Below are positions 25,847 to 34,617 of a DNA stretch of 64,000 nucleotides, piece after piece. The translations under genes were made by a program, and so were the position numbers. Every line of letters starts with the position of its first letter. Position 1 is the first letter of the stretch. A model generated the notes under the pieces. That model made no database searches. It worked only from the letters and a program-made list of their open reading frames with translations, and was not told the DNA's origin. This DNA is from JAJRQY01 sp965224435. GTDB lineage: Bacteria; Actinomycetota; Acidimicrobiia; Acidimicrobiales; SZUA-35. The stretch covers positions 2,666,001 through 2,730,000 of the forward strand of contig OZ245048.1 in assembly GCA_965224435.1 (NCBI GenBank). Direction: 5' to 3'.

Positions 25847-26686
25847 CTAGCTGAACTGCCCACTTGCAGAACATCGAGCAAGCCAGTCTTCAATTAGCCA
25901 GCCCGCAATGGACATGCCACCGCGAGGTGCCGACGGAAGGTTGTCCGGTCCATACCAGCCAGCCTCCACGATTTCCTCTTCCTGGATCACGATCTCACCG
26001 GACACATAGCTGGCGGTAAAGCCGATCATCATCGAGTGAGGGAAGGGCCAAGGCTGACTACCAAAATACCGGACATCATCAACGACAATGCCGGTCTCCT
26101 CCATCACCTCCCGGATCACGCACTCTTCTAGGCTTTCTCCTGGCTCAACAAACCCCGCCAGAGCGCTATAGAAACGCCCCCGGAACTGGCGTCCCCAAGC
26201 CAGAAGAACCTCAGGACCGTCAGGACCATCCCGCTCCACCAACATGATGACCGCTGGGCTTATCCGGGGAAAGGCCATGAGCTTGCAACCGGGGCACTGA
26301 CGAGCTCGGTCGGTTGGGTGATGAATGGTCTTGGTGGCGCATCGTCCGCAGAACTGGTGGTCCCGTTCCCAGACCAGGACTTGACTAGCCCGGCCAGCCA
26401 AGACCCAGTCAGATTCACTGACCTGTCCGAACAGGTCTCGCAGACCAACCCACTCCCCTCCTTCTGGAAGCTCAGACAGTCCCGCTTCATCCTGGACTGA
26501 TACCGCCCAGATTGGTGTGCCGTCTTCAAGACCCAGAAGTTGCTGTGACTGGCCAGCTACCGGAGATTCCTCGTCGACAGGAAACTTTCCATCAATGACC
26601 AGCACCCGTTGTCGCTGATCAAGAAGAATCCAGCGGCCCTGGGTTCGGGGCATGTGCTCAGGCAGATTCACACGTGGGACGAACAT
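25847..26686 (-). CDS. nudC: NAD+ diphosphatase / NADH pyrophosphatase (NudC)
   Basis: The 279-residue protein has the NudC plan: N-terminal domain, a zinc ribbon (CGRC and CPGC), a Nudix box with GFVEPGESLEE and REVMEETGI, and the SQPWPFPHSMM motif that marks NADH-specific Nudix enzymes. It hydrolyses NAD(H) to NMN(H) and AMP and, in other bacteria, removes NAD caps from RNA. It is transcribed alone, converging on the coiled-coil gene with a 22-bp gap. The ATG at 26686 fits the family length. Confidence 0.95.
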   Translation of the reverse strand: MFVPRVNLPEHMPRTQGRWILLDQRQRVLVIDGKFPVDEESPVAGQSQQLLGLEDGTPIWAVSVQDEAGLSELPEGGEWVGLRDLFGQVSESDWVLAGRASQVLVWERDHQFCGRCATKTIHHPTDRARQCPGCKLMAFPRISPAVIMLVERDGPDGPEVLLAWGRQFRGRFYSALAGFVEPGESLEECVIREVMEETGIVVDDVRYFGSQPWPFPHSMMIGFTASYVSGEIVIQEEEIVEAGWYGPDNLPSAPRGGMSIAGWLIEDWLARCSASGQFS

Positions 26687-26763
26687 GCAAGAAACCTAGC
26701 GAGCCTGGGTCCGCTTGACAGAATCGGGTGGACAATCAATGAGCCGACACATCAGCCAGCGAA

Positions 26764-29610
26764 TCAGCCGCTGAACCGAAGAGCCTCTGCTGGCGATTCC
26801 TTGCCCGCCAAGAGCGCAGGACCAATGGCGGCGACAACCGAAACCACGAGTCCAAATAGGGCCAAACCAACCAGCCAGACCGCAGGAATCGTGAACCCGA
26901 GACCGCGTTCAAATGCGCTGGACTTGGTCAGTATTTGCCATGAGCTGAGCGTTCCAAGCCCAAGGCCAAGCACAACTCCCTGCAACCCGATGAACAAAGC
27001 CTCGACCACAAACATCGAGCGGACCTGGCTGGCAGGAATGCCAATGGCACGCATCATGCCGATCTGTCGACGGCGTTCACGCACCGCTCGTATCAGGACC
27101 ACGCTGAGTCCGGCGACTCCGATGAGAAGTCCGAGTCCGAGGTAGCCCTGCAGCATGGTGAGGAATGTCTCTTGGCCGTCCAGTTCCTCCTGAGCGGCGT
27201 CGGTGAAGGCTCTTGCGTTCATGCCGCGTTCTGGTGCGTCGGCGGTCAGGGCTGCCGCCACCACCTCAGGGTCAGCTCCAGATTCGGCTGTCATATAGAA
27301 CCGAGTGGTTGGAGAAGCATGATCAGAGAGTCGGGACTCCAATTCGACAGGAAGGTAGAACCCGGCGCCCACCATCCATCCCATCTCCGTCTTGCCAGCA
27401 ATCTTCGCCTCGATGGCTTGACCATGATCGCTGAACATGGTGATGGTTTGCCCGACCCGCAAGTCACTGAAGTCCGGCGACATCACCCAGACTTGATCAT
27501 CAGTTCCAGGATTCAGGACCGCGGCCCACGCTTCAGCGTCGCTGGCGAACTGCTCAGACCGGATCATGGTTGCCGGTGGTGTGACCTGATCAAAGTCGGG
27601 GGCAACGAAGGACACTCGCTGTGAACCGTCCCAGGTGTCGACCACTTCTGTCTCGTCACCCTCGCCAGACAGCACGTCGTTAGCCATTTCGATCTCATTG
27701 GTTCGCACGGGAGTGACAAGATCGATTCCTTCAATAGCTGATAGCTCTGCTGGGTCGAAACCAGATGTCGGGTTGGAGTCAACAATCATGGTGTAGTCGC
27801 CGCCCGCCCGGTGAGCCATCTCTGGCCCTTGGGCCTGAAAGACCGCGTTCATGATGCCCATGAAGGTGACGGTGAATAAGACCAAGGCGAACATGGCCAC
27901 CAACATGACCGACCGGACCGGCCGGGAAAGCGGATGGGCCATGCCAAGCTTCGTACCAACACCGCCAACCGCTGCCTTGTCCGCCACCTTGAGCCATACG
28001 CCGTCCAGCATGGCAACGATGGTTGAACCAAGGCCAACCAGGATGACTCCCTGCAACAGGAAGACTGCTATGTCAGGGTTCTTCATGGTTTCAGGGAGGA
28101 GGCCAAAGACAACAGCACTCCATCCCAGACCAACTGCACACCCGATGGTGGTGGCCAACCGAGACGGGATGATGCGACTCAGGACCGGAATAGCGAAGAG
28201 CGCCGCAAGCACCGGAGCAGCCAATGCCCCGACTTGGGTGTCTCCGAACACGACCCAAACTGCAGCCGCTCCAGCGACGCCAACAACGCCCATCACCAGA
28301 TTGCGAGTCTGGTGACCGATACTCTTTGGCTCTGGGAGATCCTTGAGGGCCCGAACAATATTCAGCTTGGTCATCTTGATACTGGTGAACAGGACCGTGA
28401 GTTGGGAGATGGCAAAGCCGATCACGGCGCCCGAAAGCAGGCTGGAGAACTGGATCGACGGGCTGAGCGTTATGCCGCCCCCACTGGTCAAAGAGTTGCT
28501 GGCGTAGGCCACCACAGCAATTCCAACCCCAATACCAGTCAAGGCTCCAAGCACGGCGGCGACGCTGCCATATATGGCTCCCTCGAGTGAGAAACCGCGC
28601 ACGATGGAGCCGCGACTCATACCAAGAGCGCGCATGGTGCCAAGTTCGGTCTTGCGTTCGCTAGCCAGCATCACGAAGAGGTTGATCACCAGCAAGATGC
28701 CAGCAATCACACTGAAGCCACCGATGGTCCCAAATAGCTGGGTGGTTTCGGCTCCCTCGGCTGCGGCGTCATCGAGCAACGATTGCTTGACATCATCGAT
28801 TTCACCATCGACGCCAGCGGCAGCCATGGCCGACTCGATGATCGAGCTGACCTCGCTTGTTTGCTCAGCACCGGTGAAGACGTCGCCAGCATTGGAGACC
28901 AGTACAGCTGCGTTGGAGATGGAGCTGGCTTCTTGCAACTGGCCGGTGAAGGCTCCGGGTTGGGCCATGATCTGCCCGATTCCGGCGAGCCCTTGAACGG
29001 GAACGACATAGGCAACGGTGAACTGGTGCCCAACCCCATTGGCAAACAAGTCGATCGGATCATCCGGTTGCAGGCCAAGATCGTTGGCAAGCTCGGTATT
29101 GATAACAACCGTGTCTTGGGCCAGATGGGCGAGGTCGATGCCATCAAGACCAGTGGCTGAGGCATCCGAACCGAAGGTCTGGGCGCTAGCCATGTCGACC
29201 TCCAACAGACGAACTCGAGGTTCGACCAGGCGGTCCTCGCCTATCGAGCCTGCGGCTACTCGAATAAATGACGCGGTGATTGCGCCATCAATCATTGCCG
29301 GATCGGTTGTTTCGATCTCGGTCAGCAGGGCCGTGGCGGCCGTCGGACTGTCCACATAGATCACCTCATCGGTGGGACCCCAGTGAGTGGCCGCAATATT
29401 GCGAATTGAGGCATCAAAGCTGTCTCCAATCACAAAGGAAGCAGTGATGAGTGATGTAGCGAGCAGCGATCCGCCAACAACGAGAGCGGCTTCACGCGCT
29501 CGACGGGTGACATTGCGTATACCAATGCGGCGAATGGATGGGCGACGAATGAGGTCAAACAGGATGAAGGGCAAAAGAACGGCAAGGATGCCAGCGCTCA
29601 CGATGGTCAT
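26764..29610 (-). CDS. MacB/FtsX-type ABC transporter permease with two FtsX domains
   Basis: This 948-residue protein begins with a membrane helix, has a large extracytoplasmic region (about 60-260), a first FtsX domain of three helices with the motif ERKTELGTMRALGMSRGSI, further helices, a second extracytoplasmic region, and a C-terminal FtsX domain with RRRQIGMMRAIGIPASQVRS. That is the layout of actinobacterial permeases associated with envelope-stress or antibiotic and peptide export. Its start shares one base with the stop of the ATPase gene. Beside a PspC-type two-component system it likely handles lipids, lipoproteins or envelope-active compounds. The substrate is unknown. Confidence 0.92.
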   Translation of the reverse strand: MTIVSAGILAVLLPFILFDLIRRPSIRRIGIRNVTRRAREAALVVGGSLLATSLITASFVIGDSFDASIRNIAATHWGPTDEVIYVDSPTAATALLTEIETTDPAMIDGAITASFIRVAAGSIGEDRLVEPRVRLLEVDMASAQTFGSDASATGLDGIDLAHLAQDTVVINTELANDLGLQPDDPIDLFANGVGHQFTVAYVVPVQGLAGIGQIMAQPGAFTGQLQEASSISNAAVLVSNAGDVFTGAEQTSEVSSIIESAMAAAGVDGEIDDVKQSLLDDAAAEGAETTQLFGTIGGFSVIAGILLVINLFVMLASERKTELGTMRALGMSRGSIVRGFSLEGAIYGSVAAVLGALTGIGVGIAVVAYASNSLTSGGGITLSPSIQFSSLLSGAVIGFAISQLTVLFTSIKMTKLNIVRALKDLPEPKSIGHQTRNLVMGVVGVAGAAAVWVVFGDTQVGALAAPVLAALFAIPVLSRIIPSRLATTIGCAVGLGWSAVVFGLLPETMKNPDIAVFLLQGVILVGLGSTIVAMLDGVWLKVADKAAVGGVGTKLGMAHPLSRPVRSVMLVAMFALVLFTVTFMGIMNAVFQAQGPEMAHRAGGDYTMIVDSNPTSGFDPAELSAIEGIDLVTPVRTNEIEMANDVLSGEGDETEVVDTWDGSQRVSFVAPDFDQVTPPATMIRSEQFASDAEAWAAVLNPGTDDQVWVMSPDFSDLRVGQTITMFSDHGQAIEAKIAGKTEMGWMVGAGFYLPVELESRLSDHASPTTRFYMTAESGADPEVVAAALTADAPERGMNARAFTDAAQEELDGQETFLTMLQGYLGLGLLIGVAGLSVVLIRAVRERRRQIGMMRAIGIPASQVRSMFVVEALFIGLQGVVLGLGLGTLSSWQILTKSSAFERGLGFTIPAVWLVGLALFGLVVSVVAAIGPALLAGKESPAEALRFSG

Positions 29611-30470
29611 CAGGACACCATCCCGTCGTATTGCCCAGGGATGCTGATCTCAGAGATCGTCGCTTCGCCTACACCCTCGGGATCATCAGTCACATGCTGA
29701 TGGATGAGACCATCACGCACCTCAATCATTCGGTCAGCGTTGGCCCCAATCTCTGGATCGTGGGTGACGATCACGAATGTCTGACCACCAGCATTGACTG
29801 CTCGGAATAGGTCGAGAACCGATGCGGCCGTTGCACTATCAAGATTTCCGGTTGGCTCATCAGCCCACACCACCGCTGGGTCGGTCACCAGCGAGCGGGC
29901 AATAGCGACTCGTTGTTGCTCGCCCCCGGACAGCTCGGCTGGACGGTGTTGGCCTCGCTGACTCAAACCAACCCTGCTCAACAGTGCCGCTGCCCGCTCA
30001 CGGGCGATGGCTGGCTTGGCCCCTGCCGCCAGTAGCGGCAGCTCAACGTTCTCCGCTGCGGACAGAACCGGAATGAGATTGAAGTTTTGGAAGACGAACC
30101 CCATGCGCTTTGCTCGGTGAGCGGTGCGGGCCCGGTCCTTCATCTCATGTATCTGCTGACCGTCTATCCGAACCGTTCCGCTGTCAATGGAATCAATGCC
30201 CGACAAGCAGTTCAGGAGGGTTGACTTTCCGTGCCCAGATGGCCCCATGATGACGACGAACTCGCCGGACCGGATGTCGAGGTCGACACCTCTCAGGGCC
30301 TCAACGGAGATGTCACCGGTTCGGTAGGTTTTGACGACGTTTCGAGCATGCACCATGACATCCAGGTTCTGATTCTCTGGGATGGGCCTCGGAGCTAGGC
30401 CAGTGTCACGTGATGCGTCAGTGTCGCTAGCTTGAGTCTGACCGGGTGAGGTGTTCGTCGTCTTGATCAT
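29610..30470 (-). CDS. ABC transporter ATPase of the MacB/LolD type
   Basis: The 286-residue protein shows Walker A GPSGHGKST, Q-loop VFQNFNLIPVLSAAENVELP, signature LSGGEQQRVAIARSLVTDP, Walker B VVWADEPTGNLDS and the H-switch THDPE, all typical of the MacB/LolD group that works with FtsX-type permeases. About 35 variable N-terminal residues precede the domain. It is paired with the adjacent 948-residue permease. The promoter region upstream (30471-30581) contains a 10-bp inverted repeat and an 18-bp motif that recurs upstream of the PspC gene. Confidence 0.94.
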   Translation of the reverse strand: MIKTTNTSPGQTQASDTDASRDTGLAPRPIPENQNLDVMVHARNVVKTYRTGDISVEALRGVDLDIRSGEFVVIMGPSGHGKSTLLNCLSGIDSIDSGTVRIDGQQIHEMKDRARTAHRAKRMGFVFQNFNLIPVLSAAENVELPLLAAGAKPAIARERAAALLSRVGLSQRGQHRPAELSGGEQQRVAIARSLVTDPAVVWADEPTGNLDSATAASVLDLFRAVNAGGQTFVIVTHDPEIGANADRMIEVRDGLIHQHVTDDPEGVGEATISEISIPGQYDGMVS

Positions 30471-30526
30471 GAGATCAATCGTGAACCCAAGCCACGGTTC
30501 CAGCTATCAGTGACACCCCGGACCTA

Positions 30527-30558
30527 ACCCTGAGCGAGCCCTGACTACCGCTCAGGGT
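30527..30558. promoter_or_regulatory. Candidate response-regulator operator upstream of the ABC transporter
   Basis: An exact inverted repeat, ACCCTGAGCG (30527-30536) and CGCTCAGGGT (30549-30558), encloses a 12-base spacer. The left part begins an 18-bp stretch, CCCTGAGCGAGCCCTGAC (30528-30545), that matches 15 of 18 positions at 32566-32583 in the histidine kinase/PspC promoter region. It lies 57 bases upstream of the ABC ATPase start and just beyond the regulator gene, so it could be both a terminator-like hairpin and an operator. There is no T-run, which favours the operator reading. Confidence 0.5.
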
Positions 30559-30581
30559 AGGCCTTCTTGGGCGGGCAGCGG

Positions 30582-31223
30582 CTAGACAATGCGGTGACGG
30601 GTGGCCCAGTTGGACAGTTCGTATCGGCTGGAGAGTTGCAGCTTGCGCAGCACGCTTGACGCGTGGGTCTCCACCGTCTTGATGGAGATTGTCAGCCTGC
30701 GCGCAATCTCCTTGTAGGCATAGCCCCGAGCCAGCAGACGCATCACTTCCTGCTCACGAGGGGAAAGAAGATCCAGTTCCGGGTCGCTTGGCTCCGGAAT
30801 GGTCGCGGAGAAGGCATCGATGACGAAGCCTGCGAGTCGGGGTGAGAACACCGCATCGCCTTCGGCTACTCGGATGACCGCTGCTATCAGCTCGTCACCC
30901 TTGATCGACTTGGTCACATAGCCCCGAGCGCCGGCTCGAATGACGGAGATGACATCTTCGGGCGAGTCAGAAACCGAGAGGGCAAGAAACTTGGTCTCAA
31001 TACCACGAGCCAGGACCGCCTTGATGACGTCGGCTCCGGTTCCCGATGGCAGGTGAACATCGAGCAGTACGACGTCAGGCGTCCGATCCTCGATGGCGTC
31101 AACGGCTTCGATGACGTCTGCTGCTTCACCGATCACCCGGACCGCATCACCCAGTTCGGCCCGCACCCCAGCCCGCACCATGTCATGGTCATCCACCAGT
31201 ACAACACTTGGTTGGTAGCTCAC
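30582..31223 (-). CDS. NarL/LuxR-family response regulator
   Basis: The 213-residue protein has a receiver domain with the acidic pair (VDDHD), the phospho-acceptor aspartate in VVLLDVHLPSGTG, and the conserved lysine in YVTKSIKGDEL. The C-terminal LuxR-type helix-turn-helix contains LSPREQEVMRLLARGYAYKEIARRLTISIKTVETH. It overlaps the kinase gene by 4 bp. Together they form a NarL-type two-component system close to the actinobacterial PspC group (LiaSR/EsrSR-like) that senses envelope damage. Likely targets are the ABC transporter downstream and the divergent PspC operon, because both upstream regions share an 18-bp motif. Confidence 0.94.
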   Translation of the reverse strand: MSYQPSVVLVDDHDMVRAGVRAELGDAVRVIGEAADVIEAVDAIEDRTPDVVLLDVHLPSGTGADVIKAVLARGIETKFLALSVSDSPEDVISVIRAGARGYVTKSIKGDELIAAVIRVAEGDAVFSPRLAGFVIDAFSATIPEPSDPELDLLSPREQEVMRLLARGYAYKEIARRLTISIKTVETHASSVLRKLQLSSRYELSNWATRHRIV

Positions 31224-32515
31224 GAATACAAACCCTTCTCAATCTTGCCGACCTGCTGGCTGGCGAAACTGGTGCCAGGCGCACCATCGACTACCTCGGG
31301 CTCACCGGATGCGGCCACCAGAGGAACAAGGAGTTCAACCTCGGTGCCTTCGCCCAGTGTCGAAGCAACATTGGAAGATCCACCAACCCGCTTCATTCGG
31401 GCCTCAATCGACTCACGAATTCCGCGCCGGTCACTGTCAACGGAGTCTCTGTCAAAGCCAATTCCTCGGTCTCGTACAAAGATCTCTACCTGTTCCGAGC
31501 TGATCTCGACATATACATCCACCTGTTCCGATTGTGCATGCCTGGCCGCGTTCACAACGGCCTCTCTGGCCGCAGCCAGGGCCTGCTCCAGTCGCTCATC
31601 GACCAGGCAATCCCCAACAATGACGGCCTCAACCGGAGTTCCATACAGTTCCTCGATCTCGCTGGCCATGGTGTCCAGGTGACCTCGAACACTGCCGCCC
31701 AGCCGAGATGCGCGGTCAGGGTCCAGCCAGTTCCGCAATTCACGTTCTTGACGGCGAGCCAGATTCAGCATGACTTGAGGATCATCGGCGTTGTGCTGGA
31801 TGAGCGACAGGGTTTGCAGAACCGAATCATGCAGGTGGGCCGCAACAATGGCTCGCTCGTCGGACAACACCTTGGCCTGACGCTCTCGGTCAAGGTTCTG
31901 CACAAACCGCCACCACCAGGGCGACGTTGCCACCACACCAGCAACACTGACAAAGATCACCAGGTACAAGATGGCAGCCGCTGAGTTCAACCCCAGGGCA
32001 AGAAATACCAAGAGGCTGGCGCCGATGGCGACGATGACGAGGCCCCCAATGGCCTGAACCATTGGGAATCGGCCGCCCGAGCGATTGACGGCTTCTGGAC
32101 CAAGTCGGCGCCAAGACAACAAGACACCAAGTGCCATGACTCCCGCTGGCCACAGCACACCTTGAGGCAAGCCTCCCATGTTGGCGAAGACCCCGACTAG
32201 TCCGAGGGCAGCCATTCCGAAACCTAGACTGCGCGAACGCGCGGTCCGCCCCTTGGTTGTCGCTGGCGCATGCGCCGAGAGGCCGTTGTACTCCGTCCAG
32301 GACAGGGCACCCCAAACAATCACGTAAAGCAAGGCGCCCCAGCCCCCGACAGCGAAGAGGGCTACCCAGGTGATGCGGACCCACAGCACGTCGACCCCGA
32401 CCTCTTCGGCCAAGGCCCCTGAGACACCACTTAGCATCCGACCGTCTTTGCGCACGGTCGGCACCTGCCAGAACGGCGGTTCTTCGCTATCAGTTGTCAT
32501 TGGCATGCTGGTCAT
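31220..32515 (-). CDS. PspC-domain sensor histidine kinase
   Basis: The frame opens at 32599, but starts at 32515, 32506 or 32500 give a normal N-terminus; 32515 is used here, with no clear ribosome site to decide. A PspC domain (KDGRMLSGVSGALAEEVGVD) leads into several membrane helices (about 30-200). A HisKA_3 region with H-box HLHDSVLQTLSLIQHN and a HATPase domain (VVNAARHAQSEQVDVYVEIS, DRGIGFD) follow. Kinases with an N-terminal PspC domain occur in actinobacteria beside PspC membrane proteins; in Corynebacterium the EsrISR system has such a kinase, a regulator and a PspC-type modulator. It is the upstream gene of the pair with the regulator. Confidence 0.93.
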   Translation of the reverse strand: MTSMPMTTDSEEPPFWQVPTVRKDGRMLSGVSGALAEEVGVDVLWVRITWVALFAVGGWGALLYVIVWGALSWTEYNGLSAHAPATTKGRTARSRSLGFGMAALGLVGVFANMGGLPQGVLWPAGVMALGVLLSWRRLGPEAVNRSGGRFPMVQAIGGLVIVAIGASLLVFLALGLNSAAAILYLVIFVSVAGVVATSPWWWRFVQNLDRERQAKVLSDERAIVAAHLHDSVLQTLSLIQHNADDPQVMLNLARRQERELRNWLDPDRASRLGGSVRGHLDTMASEIEELYGTPVEAVIVGDCLVDERLEQALAAAREAVVNAARHAQSEQVDVYVEISSEQVEIFVRDRGIGFDRDSVDSDRRGIRESIEARMKRVGGSSNVASTLGEGTEVELLVPLVAASGEPEVVDGAPGTSFASQQVGKIEKGLYS

Positions 32516-32555
32516 ATTCGAACATGATTCTGCCACAAATCGGGCCTCATTGAAT

Positions 32556-32583
32556 TCAGGGGAACCCCTGAGTGACCCCGGAC
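32556..32583. promoter_or_regulatory. Candidate operator between the divergent kinase and PspC genes
   Basis: A palindrome TCAGGGG-AA-CCCCTGA (32556-32571) overlaps CCCTGAGTGACCCCGGAC (32566-32583), which matches 15 of 18 positions of the motif upstream of the ABC transporter (30528-30545). It sits between the kinase start (about 32515) and the PspC start (32652), where a NarL-type regulator would control both directions. Binding by the encoded regulator is inference. Confidence 0.5.
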
Positions 32584-32651
32584 CACAATCAGAGCACAAT
32601 CATGGACATCCCTGATTACTCTTCCACCTCCTCTGCCCAAGAATCAAGCCC

Positions 32652-34115
32652 ATGAACTCGACAGAACTCCCACAAGACCCACGAACCGACCCTCCCCCAC
32701 AAGACCAGTCGCCACAAGACCAGTCGCCACAAGACAGCACTGAGGACCATCCTGGCCAACCGGGTGCCAACCCCTCCACTCGCAGGCTCTATCGGGATTC
32801 GTCGGGCCCTCTTCGGGGAGTTGCCACCGGCCTGGCCCACTATCTCGGAATCGACCCGGTCCTGGTCCAGATTGGCTTCATCCTCCTGACCATCTTTGGC
32901 GGTAGCGGCATCCTGATCTACCTCGCTGCCTGGCTTCTCATTCCCGAAGCGGACTTTCAGGACCCAAGCTCCACTCCGTCTGAGCCAGGAGCCGCATCTG
33001 TTGTCATTGGAGCTTTGGTTCTCGTCGCAGCGGTCGCCCTGATCATGTCCTTTATTGGACTTGGCTTTGCCTTCGACGGATCGGTATTCATCTGGCTTCT
33101 CCTTCTTGGTGCCGGTGTCTTCTTGTTAAACCAGCGTCCGCAGGAAATGTCTGCTGTTGGGGCCAGCATGAAAGATCTTGTGCGGCCAGCCAATCCGACC
33201 CAGCCTTGGGCGAAGCCACACACCAACCTTGGCTCGGCTAACCCCAGCCAGACTTCAACCCCACCGCCTCCACCGGGGCCCACCATGTCGTCCATGGCTA
33301 CAACCACAAGTGTTCCCACAGCTGGCTCCGCAGCTGTTCCAACAGCGAACACCGGTATGCCAATTCCTCCGCCCACTCCTAGCCAGCTCGACTTGACCCA
33401 GCGATTGGCAGCGGTTGGCAATTCCGCTTCGAACCTTTCGGCCAGCTTGCAGCGGCCCGCATCTCCCGAACCTAAACCCGTTGACCCCGGGCCGCCCATC
33501 ACCTCAGTGACACTGGCTCTAGCCGCCGTCCTCGTTGGACTGCTCGCTGGACTTGACCAGCTGCCCAGAATCGATATTGGGGCCGGGGTCTTGTTTGGCT
33601 CGGTCCTGGCCATGTGCGGCCTGGGGCTCCTCTTTGCATCGATCAAAGGCCGGGCTTGGGGTCTCGTTCCTGTGGCCCTCATCGCCTTCACTGGCATGGT
33701 CACGGCTCCTTTCACCAACCTCACCATCAATGGAGGCTTCGGTGAACGCGACTACGCCCCGCAGAATCATGCCGAGCTCAAGGATCACTATCAGCTGGCT
33801 GCCGGTGAGCTCACCGTTGACCTGACCGATATTGACTTCGAGGGCGACACCACCATCAAGGTTGAACTTGGAGCTGGCTCCATCATCGTTCTGGTCCCAT
33901 CGGGAATCAAGGTCGACGCCGAAGGAACGAGCAACTTCGGTGAAGTGACGGTGTTCGACCACTTCGAATCGGGTGTCGATGTTGCTGTTCACCAAGTCGA
34001 AGACGAGATATCAACACCGGTCGAAGACGAGAGTCCAACAGACAATGATCAACCGACCCTGACCATCCGGGCGGAAACAACCTTTGGTGAAGTGGAGATT
34101 CGTCATGCAAACTAG
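32652..34115 (+). CDS. PspC-domain membrane protein with C-terminal toastrack-like domain
   Basis: The 487-residue protein starts with a Gln/Asp/Pro-rich tail, then a PspC domain (about 40-100) with LYRDSSGPLRGVATGLAHYL and the helix QIGFILLTIFGGSGILIYLA. More membrane helices follow (about 115-155), a Thr/Pro-rich linker, three helices (about 275-355) and a C-terminal beta-rich region (about 385-487, QLAAGELTVDLTDIDFEGDT) like the LiaF/toastrack fold. Such proteins sense envelope state and modulate the neighbouring kinase. It is divergent from the kinase gene and overlaps the next small membrane gene by 11 bp. The N-terminal tail contains the 15-bp repeat-encoded PQDQS units. Confidence 0.9.
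   Translation: MNSTELPQDPRTDPPPQDQSPQDQSPQDSTEDHPGQPGANPSTRRLYRDSSGPLRGVATGLAHYLGIDPVLVQIGFILLTIFGGSGILIYLAAWLLIPEADFQDPSSTPSEPGAASVVIGALVLVAAVALIMSFIGLGFAFDGSVFIWLLLLGAGVFLLNQRPQEMSAVGASMKDLVRPANPTQPWAKPHTNLGSANPSQTSTPPPPPGPTMSSMATTTSVPTAGSAAVPTANTGMPIPPPTPSQLDLTQRLAAVGNSASNLSASLQRPASPEPKPVDPGPPITSVTLALAAVLVGLLAGLDQLPRIDIGAGVLFGSVLAMCGLGLLFASIKGRAWGLVPVALIAFTGMVTAPFTNLTINGGFGERDYAPQNHAELKDHYQLAAGELTVDLTDIDFEGDTTIKVELGAGSIIVLVPSGIKVDAEGTSNFGEVTVFDHFESGVDVAVHQVEDEISTPVEDESPTDNDQPTLTIRAETTFGEVEIRHAN
32697..32735. repeat. 15-bp tandem repeat near the PspC start
   Basis: CCACAAGACCAGTCG occurs twice exactly (32697-32711, 32712-32726), plus nine bases of a third. It encodes PQDQS PQDQS PQD in the cytoplasmic N-terminal tail of the PspC protein, before the PspC domain. 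Confidence 0.88.
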
Positions 34116-34539
34116 CCACAATCCAACCCCTGCCGTGCGTCGCTCTCGACCCTCCTATGGCCCTCTGATTTTCGGCTCGTTCTTCTTGTGGGGAGGAGTT
34201 GCTGGCATTCTTCACGACACAACCACAATGGGCCTCGGCCCAAGCCTGACCATTGCCCTATCTGCTACTGGTTTTGCTGCCGGCGTCCTGACCCTGCTGC
34301 CTCAATTTTCCAATACCAAGCCATCCGGCTCCGAACCTCGACCTGGGGCAATGCAACCAAAGGCAGTGCAGCAGTCGACCGAACAGAAGACAAGCCAGGA
34401 CGCTGCTGTTCAGTCTGTCGAGCCTGATGAGAGTGCCGCGACCGTCGAAATGCACACCGAGACCGAGGCCAAAGACTCCGACAACGAAGGTGACCCCTGG
34501 GACTCTGACCAGGGTTGGGCGTCGGACATTCGCTGGTAG
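34105..34539 (+). CDS. Small two-helix membrane protein of the PspC operon
   Basis: ATG at 34105 overlaps the end of the PspC gene by 11 bp and gives 144 residues; a frame opening at 34084 is less likely. Two helices (YGPLIFGSFFLWGGVAGIL and LTIALSATGFAAGVLTLL) are followed by a long acidic, disordered tail (SDNEGDPWDSDQGW). Small membrane proteins with two helices often follow PspC/toastrack genes in actinobacteria and may help the sensor. No catalytic features are visible. Confidence 0.82.
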   Translation: MQTSHNPTPAVRRSRPSYGPLIFGSFFLWGGVAGILHDTTTMGLGPSLTIALSATGFAAGVLTLLPQFSNTKPSGSEPRPGAMQPKAVQQSTEQKTSQDAAVQSVEPDESAATVEMHTETEAKDSDNEGDPWDSDQGWASDIRW

Positions 34540-34557
34540 CTAGCCGAGCCTCGCAGG

Positions 34558-34583
34558 GGCTGGACCTCAGAGAGGATCCAGCC
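34558..34583 (+). terminator. Hairpin after the PspC operon (possible terminator)
   Basis: GGCTGGA (34558-34564) pairs with TCCAGCC (34577-34583), and CCT/AGG inside extends the stem with one bulged base. It is 19 bases past the stop of the small membrane protein gene. The downstream sequence has only short T-runs (ATCTCTTTC), so intrinsic termination is plausible but not strong. Confidence 0.4.
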
Positions 34584-34617
34584 GCTGCCATCTCTTTCAA
34601 CCTATGTTTCCTCAGCG

